This document shows, piece after piece, positions 37,543-45,955 of a stretch of 64,000 bases of DNA. The position numbers and the translations under genes were made by a program. The stretch comes from Bacteroidales bacterium KHT7. Lineage in GTDB: Bacteria > Bacteroidota > Bacteroidia > Bacteroidales > Bacteroidaceae. The notes below the pieces were generated by a model, which did no database searches, was not told where the DNA came from, and was given only the letters and a program-made list of their open reading frames with translations. Where the stretch lies: positions 1 through 64,000 of the forward strand of contig FNBQ01000013.1 of the NCBI GenBank assembly GCA_900102385.1. Reading direction: 5' to 3'. Position 1 is the stretch's first letter, and every line of letters starts with the position of its first letter.

Positions 37543-39480
37543 TCAAAACTGAAGATTCCACTTTACACCACCCATAAGCCACAAGCCGGGCTGCTCTACA
37601 TTTGCCAAATCGTAATACTTGTGGTTTGTCAGATTGCTTGCCTGAACGTAGACGCTACAATCCTTATGCTGCCATTGAACCTTCAGGTCGAGTACGGCAT
37701 ACGTTCCGAACGGAGTAAGAACACCTGTCGTCTTTTCGCCTTCATACTTCTCAAAACTGCCGTTTCGGTTCTTCAGTCTGAAATCCCATTGAGCCTCGAT
37801 GTTGCCGACGATACGATGGGCGAGAGATGCCGTTAGTTTATGCTTCAGATAGTCCATGGCGTAGTTGCTGCGATAAACTCCAGCATCATCCTTTCGCTCC
37901 TGATGAATGTAGCAATATGCCGCCGAAAATCGCTTCAGAAAAGACGATTCGCCCCAAATCTCGCCAAAATTCACAGCCGATGCAAGTTCAAATCCCATAT
38001 TATTAAGGTTGAAGTTGGCTGAATGATACGAATCTTCGGCATTGTACTTAACCCAATCTATCATGTCCGTGCCATGACGGTAGAATGCCTTTGCCTGCAT
38101 CTGAAAGGCAGGGACGGAATAACCCGCTCCAATGGTGAAATCGGAGTTCTTTTCGGGTTTCAGACCGATATTTCCGTTGATTGTCGGACTTTTGTAATAC
38201 AAATCGGTAAACGTAGGCATTCGCAGAGCCTGATTGAACGAAGCATACAGTTTCAGTCCCGAAACTGGTCGCCAAGCCACATCAACGCCCGGATAAAGGC
38301 GATAGCGATAATCGAGCGCCGTATTCATATTGGCTAAAAGTCCAGCAGAAATTGTGATTCGGTCGAGAATAACGTTGTGCTCAAGATAATAACTTATGTT
38401 CGTTCGGTTGTCGCCGTTCGTATAGAAGCCGTCGTTTCCAGGAATTCGGACGTACATTTTCTCGTCGAGCGGCTTACCCAGACTGCTGCTCAGCACGCCC
38501 TCGTTTCTGACTTCCACGCCGAAAGCAGTCTTACCCAATCGCCAGTCGGTGTACGCGCTCAAATCGGCTCCGTAGACATTTACCTGATGAAAATTCTCGT
38601 AAACCGAAGGATTCGTACGGATAAGTACATAATCGTCGTACGAACGATTCCAGTAAACCGAAGGCATGAAGTGCAACTTGCCTTTCGTCTCGGCAGAAAC
38701 AGACACCATCAGACGCTTGTTTTCCTCGTACTGATTGTTGTAAGCCGCACTATAAAAGGTGTTTGCGCCATAGTGCATGTTACTGAAGCCAGCCTGCCAC
38801 TTGACATCAAAATCGCGACTCTGATAACCGCCGTTCCAGAACAACTGGCCTTTTTTGAAGTCGCTATTGTCCGTTCCGCCATCGCTCCGCGAATATCCAC
38901 CGCTCAATCGGTTTGTTGTGCCGCCCGAAACATAGTTGACGTGTGCACCGCCAGCCATTGTACCAAACGAACCGCCACTCAGATTAACGCCCACGTTGCT
39001 CTGCTTTTCTTGCTTTGTAACGATGTTTATCGCTCCGCAGAAAGCCGATGAGCCGTACACACGCGATGCACCGCCTTCGAGAACCTCGATGCGTTCGATA
39101 TCATCAACCGAAACAGGCAAATCTACGGTAAGATGTCCCGTCTGCGGATTGCTGATGTTCACGCCATTCAGCAAGAGCGTCATCTGGTCGCTCGAACCGC
39201 CATTCACGCCAATATCGGTCTGAACTCCACATGCGCCGCGCTGACGCACGTCTACACCTGCCACAAGTTTCAGAAGGTCGTTCACACTTTGAGCAGACGA
39301 AGCCTCAATCTGCTTACGGTCAAGCACTTGAACCATTCTCACGGAACTTTTCATATCCATACGTGCTCGCGTTCCTGTTACCTGAATTTCATCGATGTTG
39401 TACTCTGCCACATTTTGTGCAGCAACAGATAGGGGAGACAATCCTATAAGAATCGCCGCCAACTTAAAATTATTTTTCAT
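37543..39480 (-). CDS. BtuB-like TonB-dependent outer-membrane receptor
   Basis: A 645-residue receptor with signal peptide MKNNFKLAAILIGLSPLSVAAQ. A TonB-box-like segment NIDEIQVTGTRAR is followed by a plug domain (about 45-150: SVNDLLKLVAGVDVRQRG, IERIEVLEGGASRVYGSSAFCGAINIVTK) and a 22-strand-type barrel ending GGVKWNLQF. It lacks the long CarboxypepD_reg domain of SusC proteins, so it belongs to the BtuB/siderophore type. It follows a small exported-looking gene by 34 bases and is transcribed with it. No cobalamin riboswitch is seen upstream, so the ligand is open. Confidence 0.85.
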   Translation of the reverse strand: MKNNFKLAAILIGLSPLSVAAQNVAEYNIDEIQVTGTRARMDMKSSVRMVQVLDRKQIEASSAQSVNDLLKLVAGVDVRQRGACGVQTDIGVNGGSSDQMTLLLNGVNISNPQTGHLTVDLPVSVDDIERIEVLEGGASRVYGSSAFCGAINIVTKQEKQSNVGVNLSGGSFGTMAGGAHVNYVSGGTTNRLSGGYSRSDGGTDNSDFKKGQLFWNGGYQSRDFDVKWQAGFSNMHYGANTFYSAAYNNQYEENKRLMVSVSAETKGKLHFMPSVYWNRSYDDYVLIRTNPSVYENFHQVNVYGADLSAYTDWRLGKTAFGVEVRNEGVLSSSLGKPLDEKMYVRIPGNDGFYTNGDNRTNISYYLEHNVILDRITISAGLLANMNTALDYRYRLYPGVDVAWRPVSGLKLYASFNQALRMPTFTDLYYKSPTINGNIGLKPEKNSDFTIGAGYSVPAFQMQAKAFYRHGTDMIDWVKYNAEDSYHSANFNLNNMGFELASAVNFGEIWGESSFLKRFSAAYCYIHQERKDDAGVYRSNYAMDYLKHKLTASLAHRIVGNIEAQWDFRLKNRNGSFEKYEGEKTTGVLTPFGTYAVLDLKVQWQHKDCSVYVQASNLTNHKYYDLANVEQPGLWLMGGVKWNLQF

Positions 39481-39514
39481 TTAGTTCTTTTGTATATTAA
39501 GTAAAAATTGATAT

Positions 39515-39916
39515 TTAATAAAATAGGGTAGACACCTCTACACCGCATCGTGCCTGCCTTTCGTGTATTGAAAGCAGTTTTCCGATATCAACATCTCTTA
39601 TTTTTTGCTTAATATACAAATGGCGTTGCGCAGCTTCGGCAACGCTGTTGCAGAGGAGAACTTCCTCTGCAAGAAGACACAGACCTGTCTGTTCTTCTTC
39701 CAAATCGAATTCGTCCATTTCATCGTCAGATTCAGACTCAATGCCAGCCACGCTCATCATGGCGGTTGCAGTCTGCGGACAAGCATAAGTCAAGGTGAGC
39801 GCGCTTAGCACACCTATATGTATCTGCCTTCCCAGACTTGCAAAGGCTGAATAGCCTTTTTTACTGAACTGATGAAAAGTGAATACTTTTGGGTTGTTAG
39901 ACTCTGTTTTTTTCAT
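39515..39916 (-). CDS. Small protein preceding the TonB receptor, unknown function
   Basis: A 133-residue protein. The N-terminal FHQFSKKGYSAFASLGRQIHIGVLSALTLTYACP combines a basic KKGYSAFASLG stretch with a hydrophobic segment, resembling the extended N-termini seen ahead of TonB receptors in Bacteroidetes. The middle is acidic (ESESDDEMDEFDLEEEQ) and the end is helical (EEVLLCNSVAEAAQRHLYIK). No domain is recognised. It is driven by a perfect promoter and lies 34 bases before the receptor gene, so it likely assists or accompanies that receptor. It may be membrane-anchored with a periplasmic acidic tail. Confidence 0.65.
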   Translation of the reverse strand: MKKTESNNPKVFTFHQFSKKGYSAFASLGRQIHIGVLSALTLTYACPQTATAMMSVAGIESESDDEMDEFDLEEEQTGLCLLAEEVLLCNSVAEAAQRHLYIKQKIRDVDIGKLLSIHERQARCGVEVSTLFY

Positions 39917-39945
39917 TTTCCTGTTTTCCTTTTATGAAAACGCTG

Positions 39946-39976
39946 CAAAAATAGTATAATCTTTTTGTTTGTCAAA
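39946..39976 (-). promoter_or_regulatory. Promoter of the TonB-receptor operon
   Basis: On the minus strand: TTTG at 39976-39973, exactly 19 bases, TATTTTTG at 39953-39946. The ATG at 39916 is 29 bases downstream. Confidence 0.8.
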
Positions 39977-39985
39977 AAAAATTAG

Positions 39986-39993
39986 TATTTTTG
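39986..39993 (+). promoter_or_regulatory. Promoter -7 element of ridA
   Basis: TATTTTTG, with TTTG 18 bases upstream at 39964-39967. It overlaps the divergent promoter of the TonB-receptor operon. Confidence 0.6.
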
Positions 39994-40065
39994 CGTTGTA
40001 TTTAGTTTCTTTCTTAAAAACAAAAGCTTTTCCCGTCAGGATAATTAAAAACAAATAAAAATAGA

Positions 40066-40443
40066 ATGAAAAAGGTAGTTACAACCCAAAATGCTCCTGC
40101 TGCCATTGGTCCGTACAGTCAGGCTATCGAAATTAACGGAATGTTGTTTGCATCTGGCCAGATTCCATTGGATCCAAAGACAGGAACATTGGTTGAAGGT
40201 GATATCAAGGCTCAGGCACGTCAGGCTTTGACAAACGTTAAATCTTTGGTCGAATCGGCAGGCTACAGTTTGTCGAACGTAGTCAAGACCACATGCTTTC
40301 TTGCCGACATGAACGATTTTGCAGCATTCAACGAAGTCTACGCTGAATTTTTCGAGCACGAGGCTCCGGCGCGTTCTGCTGTTGCAGTTAAGTCGCTTCC
40401 GAAAAATGCGCTGTGCGAAGTCGAAGTTATTGCAGTTCTCTGA
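40066..40443 (+). CDS. ridA: RidA-family enamine/imine deaminase
   Basis: A 125-residue YjgF/YER057c/UK114 protein that hydrolyses reactive 2-aminoacrylate and related imines made by PLP enzymes. The family pattern is complete: [26 protein letters not shown], the Arg of the active site in the C-terminal segment [25 protein letters not shown], and [18 protein letters not shown] (here [12 protein letters not shown]). It is monocistronic with its own promoter and terminator. Confidence 0.95.
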   Translation: MKKVVTTQNAPAAIGPYSQAIEINGMLFASGQIPLDPKTGTLVEGDIKAQARQALTNVKSLVESAGYSLSNVVKTTCFLADMNDFAAFNEVYAEFFEHEAPARSAVAVKSLPKNALCEVEVIAVL

Positions 40444-40464
40444 AAAAACGTACGCAATAAATAT

Positions 40465-40497
40465 AAAGATGGTAATTCATGTTACCATCTTTTTTAC
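40465..40497 (+). terminator. Intrinsic terminator of ridA
   Basis: AAAGATGGTAA (40465-40475) pairs with TTACCATCTTT (40482-40492), loop TTCATG, followed by T-run. Confidence 0.8.
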
Positions 40498-40637
40498 TTA
40501 TCCCTATTCTGATATAATCATGATTATGTTAAATGGGATTTATAGAAAATTCTTTCTCCCCGTGCCGAGGAATCGCATATTTCTTCAGAAAAGAAAATAA
40601 AACGCTGAATTTAGGAATGTCGTAACGGTTTTGTTGC

Positions 40638-40645
40638 TATCTTTG
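40638..40645 (+). promoter_or_regulatory. Promoter -7 element of the SGNH hydrolase gene
   Basis: TATCTTTG, 46 bases before the ATG at 40692. Confidence 0.6.
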
Positions 40646-40691
40646 TATTCAGAAATAAAAATCTTAAACTATATAAAATAAAACAGAAAAG

Positions 40692-41399
40692 ATGAAACAT
40701 TTTTTTTCAGCATTAGCAATCGGCGTGTGCATGCTGGCGTTCTCACATTCGGCAAGCGCACAGAAAGATTCTGTAAGAGTTACGATTTTTGGCGACAGTT
40801 ATTCGACTTTCGAGGGCTACATTCCATCAACGCACGAGCCTTGGTACGCTCCCGAAGGCAGCAAATGGCACAAGAAGAACAACGACGTCAAGCAGGTTGA
40901 GCAGACTTGGTGGTGGCAGGTTATAAACCAGATGAAGTGGAAACTCGAAATAAACAATTCGTGGAGCGGCAGCACCGTTGGATATTACGGCTACCGAAAC
41001 GAGAACTACGATTATCGCTCGTTCAACACGCGCGTTCCTTATCTTGGCGAACCTGACATCATTCTGTGCTGTTGCGGAACAAACGACTCGTGGACTGGCG
41101 AACTTTGCGGCGAGTACAAATATGCAAACTGGACAGAGAGCGACATGTGGTATTTCCGTCCGGCATTTGCAAGAATGGTCAGCAACATTCGCCAGAACTA
41201 CCCTACCGCAAAACTCTACATCATCATTAACAGCGAGTTGAAGCCGGAACATACTGAAACAATGCAAATTATAAGCAAGCACTACGGCGTTCCATGTCTT
41301 CTGCTTCACGACATCGACAAGCAAGGCGGTCATCCGTCACAAGCCGGAATGAAAGCCTTTGCAAAGCAGGTTATCGACTTTGTAAAGCAGAACAAATAA
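40692..41399 (+). CDS. Secreted SGNH/GDSL-type hydrolase
   Basis: A 235-residue exported esterase-like protein with signal peptide MKHFFSALAIGVCMLAFSHSASA. The SGNH blocks are visible: block I FGDSYSTFEG with the catalytic Ser, block II around NNSWSGSTVGYYG, block III CCGTNDSWTG, and block V HPSQAGMKAFAKQV with the catalytic His. It is monocistronic and likely acts on carbohydrate or lipid esters outside the cytoplasm; the substrate is unknown. Confidence 0.85.
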   Translation: MKHFFSALAIGVCMLAFSHSASAQKDSVRVTIFGDSYSTFEGYIPSTHEPWYAPEGSKWHKKNNDVKQVEQTWWWQVINQMKWKLEINNSWSGSTVGYYGYRNENYDYRSFNTRVPYLGEPDIILCCCGTNDSWTGELCGEYKYANWTESDMWYFRPAFARMVSNIRQNYPTAKLYIIINSELKPEHTETMQIISKHYGVPCLLLHDIDKQGGHPSQAGMKAFAKQVIDFVKQNK

Positions 41400-41405
41400 A
41401 ACAGA

Positions 41406-41453
41406 AAGACTCGCAATCGCGCTGAAATTCATGCGATTGCGAGTCTTTTGTTT
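41406..41453. terminator. Strong intrinsic terminator
   Basis: A perfect 15-bp stem, AAGACTCGCAATCGC (41406-41420) with GCGATTGCGAGTCTT (41433-41447), followed by TTGTTTTTT. It separates the SGNH gene from the convergent EamA gene. Confidence 0.9.
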
Positions 41454-41468
41454 TTTACTAATTTGTTA

Positions 41469-42404
41469 TCAGATAAAGAACAGACTTACGCCTATAACAC
41501 TCACCACCGCTCCAATAATCTCGAGAGCCGTAATCTTCTGATTAAACAGCAGATACGCAGGTAGAAGAATGAAAACCGGCGCAAGAGCCATGATTGTCTG
41601 AGCCACTCCCGTACTTGTATATAAGGTTGCCATGAGCGAGAGACTAACTCCGATTACAGGTCCGAACATACAGGCCGAGAAAGTGAAGATCATAGCCTTG
41701 CCATTGCGCACGGCATTGTTGATGCGCGAATATCCGCTTCGCGAGAAGAAGAACAACGCTACCGTAAATCCAGCAAATCCCATAATTGCCCTTATCATGG
41801 TTGATGCAACGGGCATCATCATTCCCATTGAAACATTGTTGGCATCGAGCGACTGCTGATAAAACTGCATTCCATACTTGCTCAACACCAAGCCCACGCC
41901 CTGTCCTGTTGCAGCAGCCAATCCGTAAAGCACTCCTATCAAAGGCAGTTTCAGTTTCACCTTGTTATTTTCGTTCTTTCCGAAGATTGACATGGCAATA
42001 CCGGCAATTGTAACAACCATGCCAATGATGGCCGTGTCAGACATCTTCTCGTCGAGGATAGCCCAAGCAGCAACAGCCGCAACTGGTGCAGCAACGGTCA
42101 TAAGCAATTGTCCGAAGCGCGAACCTATTGATATATAACACTTAAACAGACAATAATCGCCCAAAACATAGCCAATAAAACCCGACAGACTGAGCCACAG
42201 CCATGTGTTTGCATCGGCATACGCCGGATATGGCTTCCCTACTGTAATCCAAAGGATTATAGCCAGAAAGAATAACGACATCGACATCCTTATCACATTC
42301 AGCGTAAGACTGCCGATTTTCTTCGATGCCATCTCTGCGAAAATTGCGCTTGCCGTCCACGATACTGCAACGAGTATCGATATAATTTCACCTAAATACG
42401 TCAT
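41469..42404 (-). CDS. EamA/DMT-family transporter
   Basis: A 311-residue membrane protein with ten hydrophobic segments in two five-helix EamA repeats (about 5-140 and 155-310). Typical segments include SLSGFIGYVLGDYCLFKCY, RFGQLLMTVAAPVAAVAAWAILDEKMS and MALAPVFILLPAYLLFNQKITALEIIGAVVSVIGV. DMT transporters export amino acids, nucleosides or other metabolites; this one cannot be assigned a substrate by eye. Confidence 0.85.
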   Translation of the reverse strand: MTYLGEIISILVAVSWTASAIFAEMASKKIGSLTLNVIRMSMSLFFLAIILWITVGKPYPAYADANTWLWLSLSGFIGYVLGDYCLFKCYISIGSRFGQLLMTVAAPVAAVAAWAILDEKMSDTAIIGMVVTIAGIAMSIFGKNENNKVKLKLPLIGVLYGLAAATGQGVGLVLSKYGMQFYQQSLDANNVSMGMMMPVASTMIRAIMGFAGFTVALFFFSRSGYSRINNAVRNGKAMIFTFSACMFGPVIGVSLSLMATLYTSTGVAQTIMALAPVFILLPAYLLFNQKITALEIIGAVVSVIGVSLFFI

Positions 42405-42627
42405 TTTTACCTCTTTATATTTGCGTTTGTATGGTTGTTAAAATCAATCTCGAAAAAGAGGACTCTCCTATTCCCCTATCCTCTCATTTTTAGTGCGGCA
42501 AATATATCGCAATTTGATATTATAGCAAAGAGAATTTGCAGAAATCTTCATCGTGCAAGATGTTTTGCAAAGCATAATCCTCCGGCACAAAAGCACCTAT
42601 TTATTTGGTGCTTAGCAATTATTGAGT

Positions 42628-42635
42628 TATTTTTG
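42628..42635 (+). promoter_or_regulatory. Promoter -7 element of the small membrane protein / ABC-F genes
   Basis: TATTTTTG, 20 bases before the ATG at 42656. Confidence 0.6.
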
Positions 42636-42655
42636 CACGAAATTTTATTTTAATC

Positions 42656-42799
42656 ATGAGCAATTTAATAATCATCGCACTTGCCCTGCTTGTATTATTT
42701 ATTGTCTGGAAGATTGCAAAGGCAATAATAAAGTGGGCTATAATAATCGTAATAATCGCAGTTGTGGCTTACCTGTTGCTACACGGCGGCGCGGCATAA
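42656..42799 (+). CDS. Small membrane protein (47 residues)
   Basis: A short frame with a promoter box 20 bases upstream and a stop 28 bases before the ABC-F gene. The peptide is almost all hydrophobic: a first segment LIIIALALLVLFIVWKI, a basic turn AKAIIKW, a second segment IIIVIIAVVAYLLLH and the tail GGAA. It would form one or two membrane helices. There is no recognised family. It is probably cotranscribed with the ABC-F gene. The clean start context and the promoter support it being real. Confidence 0.6.
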   Translation: MSNLIIIALALLVLFIVWKIAKAIIKWAIIIVIIAVVAYLLLHGGAA

Positions 42800-42827
42800 A
42801 ATCAAGAAAATAAGATAAAAACAATAT

Positions 42828-44468
42828 ATGGTAAGTATTGACGGACTAACAGTTGAATTTGGAGGCACATGCCTTTTCAAAGACGTTTCATTCCAGATTA
42901 ACGAGAAAGACCGCATAGCCCTAATGGGCAAAAACGGAGCCGGAAAGAGCACGATGCTGAAAATCCTGGCTGGAGTAAGACAGCCTACGCGAGGCAAGGT
43001 CTCTGCTCCGAAAGACTGCAACATTGCGTACCTTCCGCAGCATCTTATGACCGAGGACGGACGAACCGTTTTTGAGGAAGCATCGCTGGCTTTCTCGCAT
43101 CTGAAAGAGATGGAGAAAGAGATTGACGGACTCAACAACCAACTCGCCACTCGCACCGACTACGAGAGCGATGATTATATGCAGTTGATAGAGAAAGTTG
43201 CAGCGTTGAGCGAGAAATTCTACGCCATCGACATGACTCACTTTGAGGAAGACGTTGAGAAGACACTCATCGGTCTCGGATTCGAGCGCAAAGATTTCAA
43301 CCGACAGACAAGCGAGTTCAGCGGCGGATGGCGAATGCGCATCGAACTGGCAAAACTTCTGCTTCAGAACCCCGACGTGCTTCTGCTCGACGAGCCTACA
43401 AACCACCTCGACATCGAGAGTATCGGATGGCTCGAAGACTTCATTATGCAGAGCGGAAAAGCCGTTGTAGTAATCAGTCACGACCGCAAGTTCGTCGATA
43501 ACATAACAACCCGCACCATCGAAATTATGTGCCAGCGCATCTACGACTACAAGGTCAACTACTCGCAATATCTTGAGTTGAGAAAAGAACGCCGCGCACA
43601 GCAGCAAAAGCAGTACGAGGAGCAGCAGAAGATGATTGCCGAGACGAAAGACTATATCGAGCGTTTCAAGGGCACATACTCAAAGACAAATCAGGTTCAG
43701 AGCCGCGTAAGAATGCTCGAGAAACTCGAACTTGTTGAGGTTGACGAGGAGGATACATCGGCACTTAATCTGAAGTTCACACCTTCGCCACGAAGCGGCA
43801 CTTATCCTGTGCAGATGGAAGGTGTTGGCAAGAGTTTCGACGACAAGGTTATCTTCCAGAATTGCAACCTGACCGTTGAACGAGGCAACAAGATTGCCTT
43901 TGTAGGACGTAACGGCGAAGGAAAATCGACCTTGGTAAAGTGCATCATGGGACAGCTGAAGCACGACGGCGTTATCACCATCGGCCACAACGTGAAAATC
44001 GGTTATTTTGCGCAGAATCAGGCCTCACTTCTGAACGAGGAACTCACTATATTCCAGACAATTGACGATATTGCAAAGGGTGATATCCGAACCAAAATTC
44101 GCGACCTCCTCGGTGCATTCATGTTTGGCGGAGAAATCAGCGAGAAGAAGGTGAAGGTGCTTTCGGGAGGCGAGCGCACCCGACTGGCAATCCTCAAACT
44201 TCTGCTCGAGCCTGTTAATCTGCTTATCCTCGACGAGCCTACGAACCACCTCGACCTGAAGACGAAAGACATTCTGAAACAGGCACTTATCCACTACGAC
44301 GGAACGCTTATTGTGGTAAGCCACGACCGCGATTTCCTCGACGGACTTGTTACAAAGGTGTACGAATTTGGTAATCAGAAGGTTCGTGAACATCTGTGCG
44401 GAATCTACGAATTCCTCGAGACAAAGAAGATGGAAAATCTTCAGGAACTTGAGCGTAAGAAAGCATAA
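42828..44468 (+). CDS. ABC-F family ribosome-associated ATPase
   Basis: A 546-residue protein with two ABC domains and no membrane segment. Walker A motifs are GKNGAGKSTMLK (about 35) and GRNGEGKSTLVK (about 362). Signatures are EFSGGWRMRIELAKLL and VLSGGERTRLAILKLL, and both Walker B are followed by DEPTNHLD. The linker between the domains (about 255-310, ERRAQQQKQYEEQQKMIAET) is the P-site tRNA interaction motif. ABC-F proteins act on the ribosome in translation or antibiotic protection. The length and EttA/YbiT-like layout favour a housekeeping role over resistance, but this is not certain. Confidence 0.9.
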   Translation: MVSIDGLTVEFGGTCLFKDVSFQINEKDRIALMGKNGAGKSTMLKILAGVRQPTRGKVSAPKDCNIAYLPQHLMTEDGRTVFEEASLAFSHLKEMEKEIDGLNNQLATRTDYESDDYMQLIEKVAALSEKFYAIDMTHFEEDVEKTLIGLGFERKDFNRQTSEFSGGWRMRIELAKLLLQNPDVLLLDEPTNHLDIESIGWLEDFIMQSGKAVVVISHDRKFVDNITTRTIEIMCQRIYDYKVNYSQYLELRKERRAQQQKQYEEQQKMIAETKDYIERFKGTYSKTNQVQSRVRMLEKLELVEVDEEDTSALNLKFTPSPRSGTYPVQMEGVGKSFDDKVIFQNCNLTVERGNKIAFVGRNGEGKSTLVKCIMGQLKHDGVITIGHNVKIGYFAQNQASLLNEELTIFQTIDDIAKGDIRTKIRDLLGAFMFGGEISEKKVKVLSGGERTRLAILKLLLEPVNLLILDEPTNHLDLKTKDILKQALIHYDGTLIVVSHDRDFLDGLVTKVYEFGNQKVREHLCGIYEFLETKKMENLQELERKKA

Positions 44469-44521
44469 AAATGCTGAAAATCTGAAACATAACGCATACT
44501 ATCACTAAAATCAAAATCACG

Positions 44522-44567
44522 ATGTCTGCCATCTCCCCCACGGGATTTCGGCAGACATTTTTCTTTT
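44522..44567 (+). terminator. Intrinsic terminator of the ABC-F gene
   Basis: ATGTCTGCC (44522-44530) pairs with GGCAGACAT (44550-44558), followed by a T-rich tract. Confidence 0.8.
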
Positions 44568-44596
44568 ATTACAGGCTATGCATTTTGATTTTTTAT

Positions 44597-44604
44597 TATT
44601 TTTG
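44597..44604 (+). promoter_or_regulatory. Promoter -7 element of the Hint-protein gene
   Basis: TATTTTTG, 24 bases before the ATG at 44629. Confidence 0.6.
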
Positions 44605-44628
44605 CACAAAACAAAATCAGAAAAAATC

Positions 44629-44802
44629 ATGAAGAAAATACTATTAGGACTTTCGTTTCTCGCATTCCAGACGACGGTTTGTCGGGCACAGATAAAGAAT
44701 CTCTTTCCAAAGAAGAACAAAATATATTTAAGCGATAAAGCCGCAGCCGAATACGAAAAGATTCAGAAATTAAGGCGAGCAGTTCATAAAACAAAAAGGT
44801 GA
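44629..44802 (+). CDS. Signal-peptide fragment of the Hint protein (57 codons)
   Basis: A short frame with a clear signal peptide (MKKILLGLSFLAFQTTVCRA, cleaved before QIKN) and a basic, helical remainder ending RRAVHKTKR. It stops five bases before the ATG of the next frame. In the next gene's frame the reading is open back to 44774 (GEQFIKQKGDN then MTDADW). A single extra A in AAATTAAGG (44767-44775) would explain the break, so this is best read as the N-terminus of the following glycan-binding/Hint protein. As an independent 57-residue exported peptide it would have no recognisable function. Confidence 0.6.
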   Translation: MKKILLGLSFLAFQTTVCRAQIKNLFPKKNKIYLSDKAAAEYEKIQKLRRAVHKTKR

Positions 44803-44806
44803 TAAT

Positions 44807-45955
44807 ATGACCGATGCCGATTGGGAATACCTTGCCGAACTCGGATTCGATGAGTATGGCGGAGATTATTGGCAAACCATTGGAGATGGATGCTCATGGT
44901 ACTGCGGCGATGGCGGTCCAATCAAGATTAAGGCATCGAGCCGACTAAAAAGTCAAGGAAAGAATAGTTATAACGAAGAGAATCTTCACGACTTTTCATA
45001 CAAAACGCCTTGGGTCGAGGGCGCAGATGGCTACGGCGAGGGCGAATGGGTTGAATATACTTTCATAGCTAATAGTCCGCGAATTACTGAAATTCGCATA
45101 GCTAACGGCTATGTGAAGAGTCAGACGGCTTGGCAGAACAACTCGCGCGTGAAGAAACTGAAGGTCTATGTAAACAACAAGCCGTATGCATTTCTTAATC
45201 TCGAAGACAGCCGCAGCGAACAGACTTTCAATATCGCTCCACTAACCGACAAAAAGAAGCAATGGACAATGAAATTTGAAATTGTCGAGGTTTACAAAGG
45301 CGAAAAATACGACGATACCGCGCTGTCCGAAATCTACTTCGACGGCTTGGACGTGCATTGCTTCTTGGCAGGCACAAAAATTCTGATGTCCGACAACTCA
45401 ACAAAAAATATCGAGGAGATAAAACGAGGTGATAAGATTCTGACATTTAACAAATTAACAAACAAGAAAGAAGTCGCAACAGTTGAAGAAACAGTCTCTG
45501 TTAAACATAATAATCTTGTAACATACACTTTCGAGGGCGGCAAGACGATTACCGCCACCGACGACCATCCGTTTATGACAAAACGCGGCTGGGCTTCCAT
45601 GAATCCTTCGAAATCATTGAATTACAAAGGTTTTGAGCAGATTTGTCGGATAAAAGCGGGCGACAAATTCGTAACAAATTCGGGCATGCTCACACTTGTC
45701 TCAACTTCGGTTTCTCCAGAATCGCATACAACATACACGATTACAAAACTTTCTGACGGCAAACTCATTTTATGCCAACGACTTGCTTGTTGGAGTCGAA
45801 GAAATGAAATAGAACAAGATGGAAGCAAAGTCCGATTTGTAAACCACTATCCTACTGACATTTACCCCATTTTACAGAATCCAACGCTTTCACGAGTCCG
45901 TTGTAGTCGAGCGATTCCATGCGAACCTTGCCGGGGGCAAAACTGCACGAATTAA
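44807..45955 (+). CDS. Glycan-binding (NADase-type) / Hint-domain protein, frameshifted near its end
   Basis: As written this has 382 residues. Residues about 50-184 form a discoidin-like sandwich of the NADase-type glycan-binding kind (EWVEYTFIANSPRITEIRI, VKKLKVYVNN, TALSEIYFDG). From Cys185 a Hint (intein-fold) domain follows: CFLAGTKILMSDNSTKNIEE, RGDKILTFN, ITATDDHPFMTKRGW. The expected last strand appears only in another frame: after SDG, the bases from 45762 read NSFYANDLLVGVEEMK and stop at 45812. One surplus A in GGCAAACTC (45759-45767) explains it. The true end is therefore probably 45812; the written end runs antisense into the radical SAM gene. Together with the signal-peptide fragment just upstream this looks like one secreted autoprocessing protein carrying two frameshifts. 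Confidence 0.7.
   Translation: MTDADWEYLAELGFDEYGGDYWQTIGDGCSWYCGDGGPIKIKASSRLKSQGKNSYNEENLHDFSYKTPWVEGADGYGEGEWVEYTFIANSPRITEIRIANGYVKSQTAWQNNSRVKKLKVYVNNKPYAFLNLEDSRSEQTFNIAPLTDKKKQWTMKFEIVEVYKGEKYDDTALSEIYFDGLDVHCFLAGTKILMSDNSTKNIEEIKRGDKILTFNKLTNKKEVATVEETVSVKHNNLVTYTFEGGKTITATDDHPFMTKRGWASMNPSKSLNYKGFEQICRIKAGDKFVTNSGMLTLVSTSVSPESHTTYTITKLSDGKLILCQRLACWSRRNEIEQDGSKVRFVNHYPTDIYPILQNPTLSRVRCSRAIPCEPCRGQNCTN

Noticed and set aside
39917-40065. Cobalamin riboswitch before the BtuB-like receptor
   Set aside because: The leader is only about 25-30 bases between promoter and ATG, too short for the aptamer, and no B12 box is visible.
45852-45955. Real overlap between the Hint gene and the radical SAM gene
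   Set aside because: The overlapping codons appear only after an apparent frameshift; the Hint fold ends at 45812 in the other frame.
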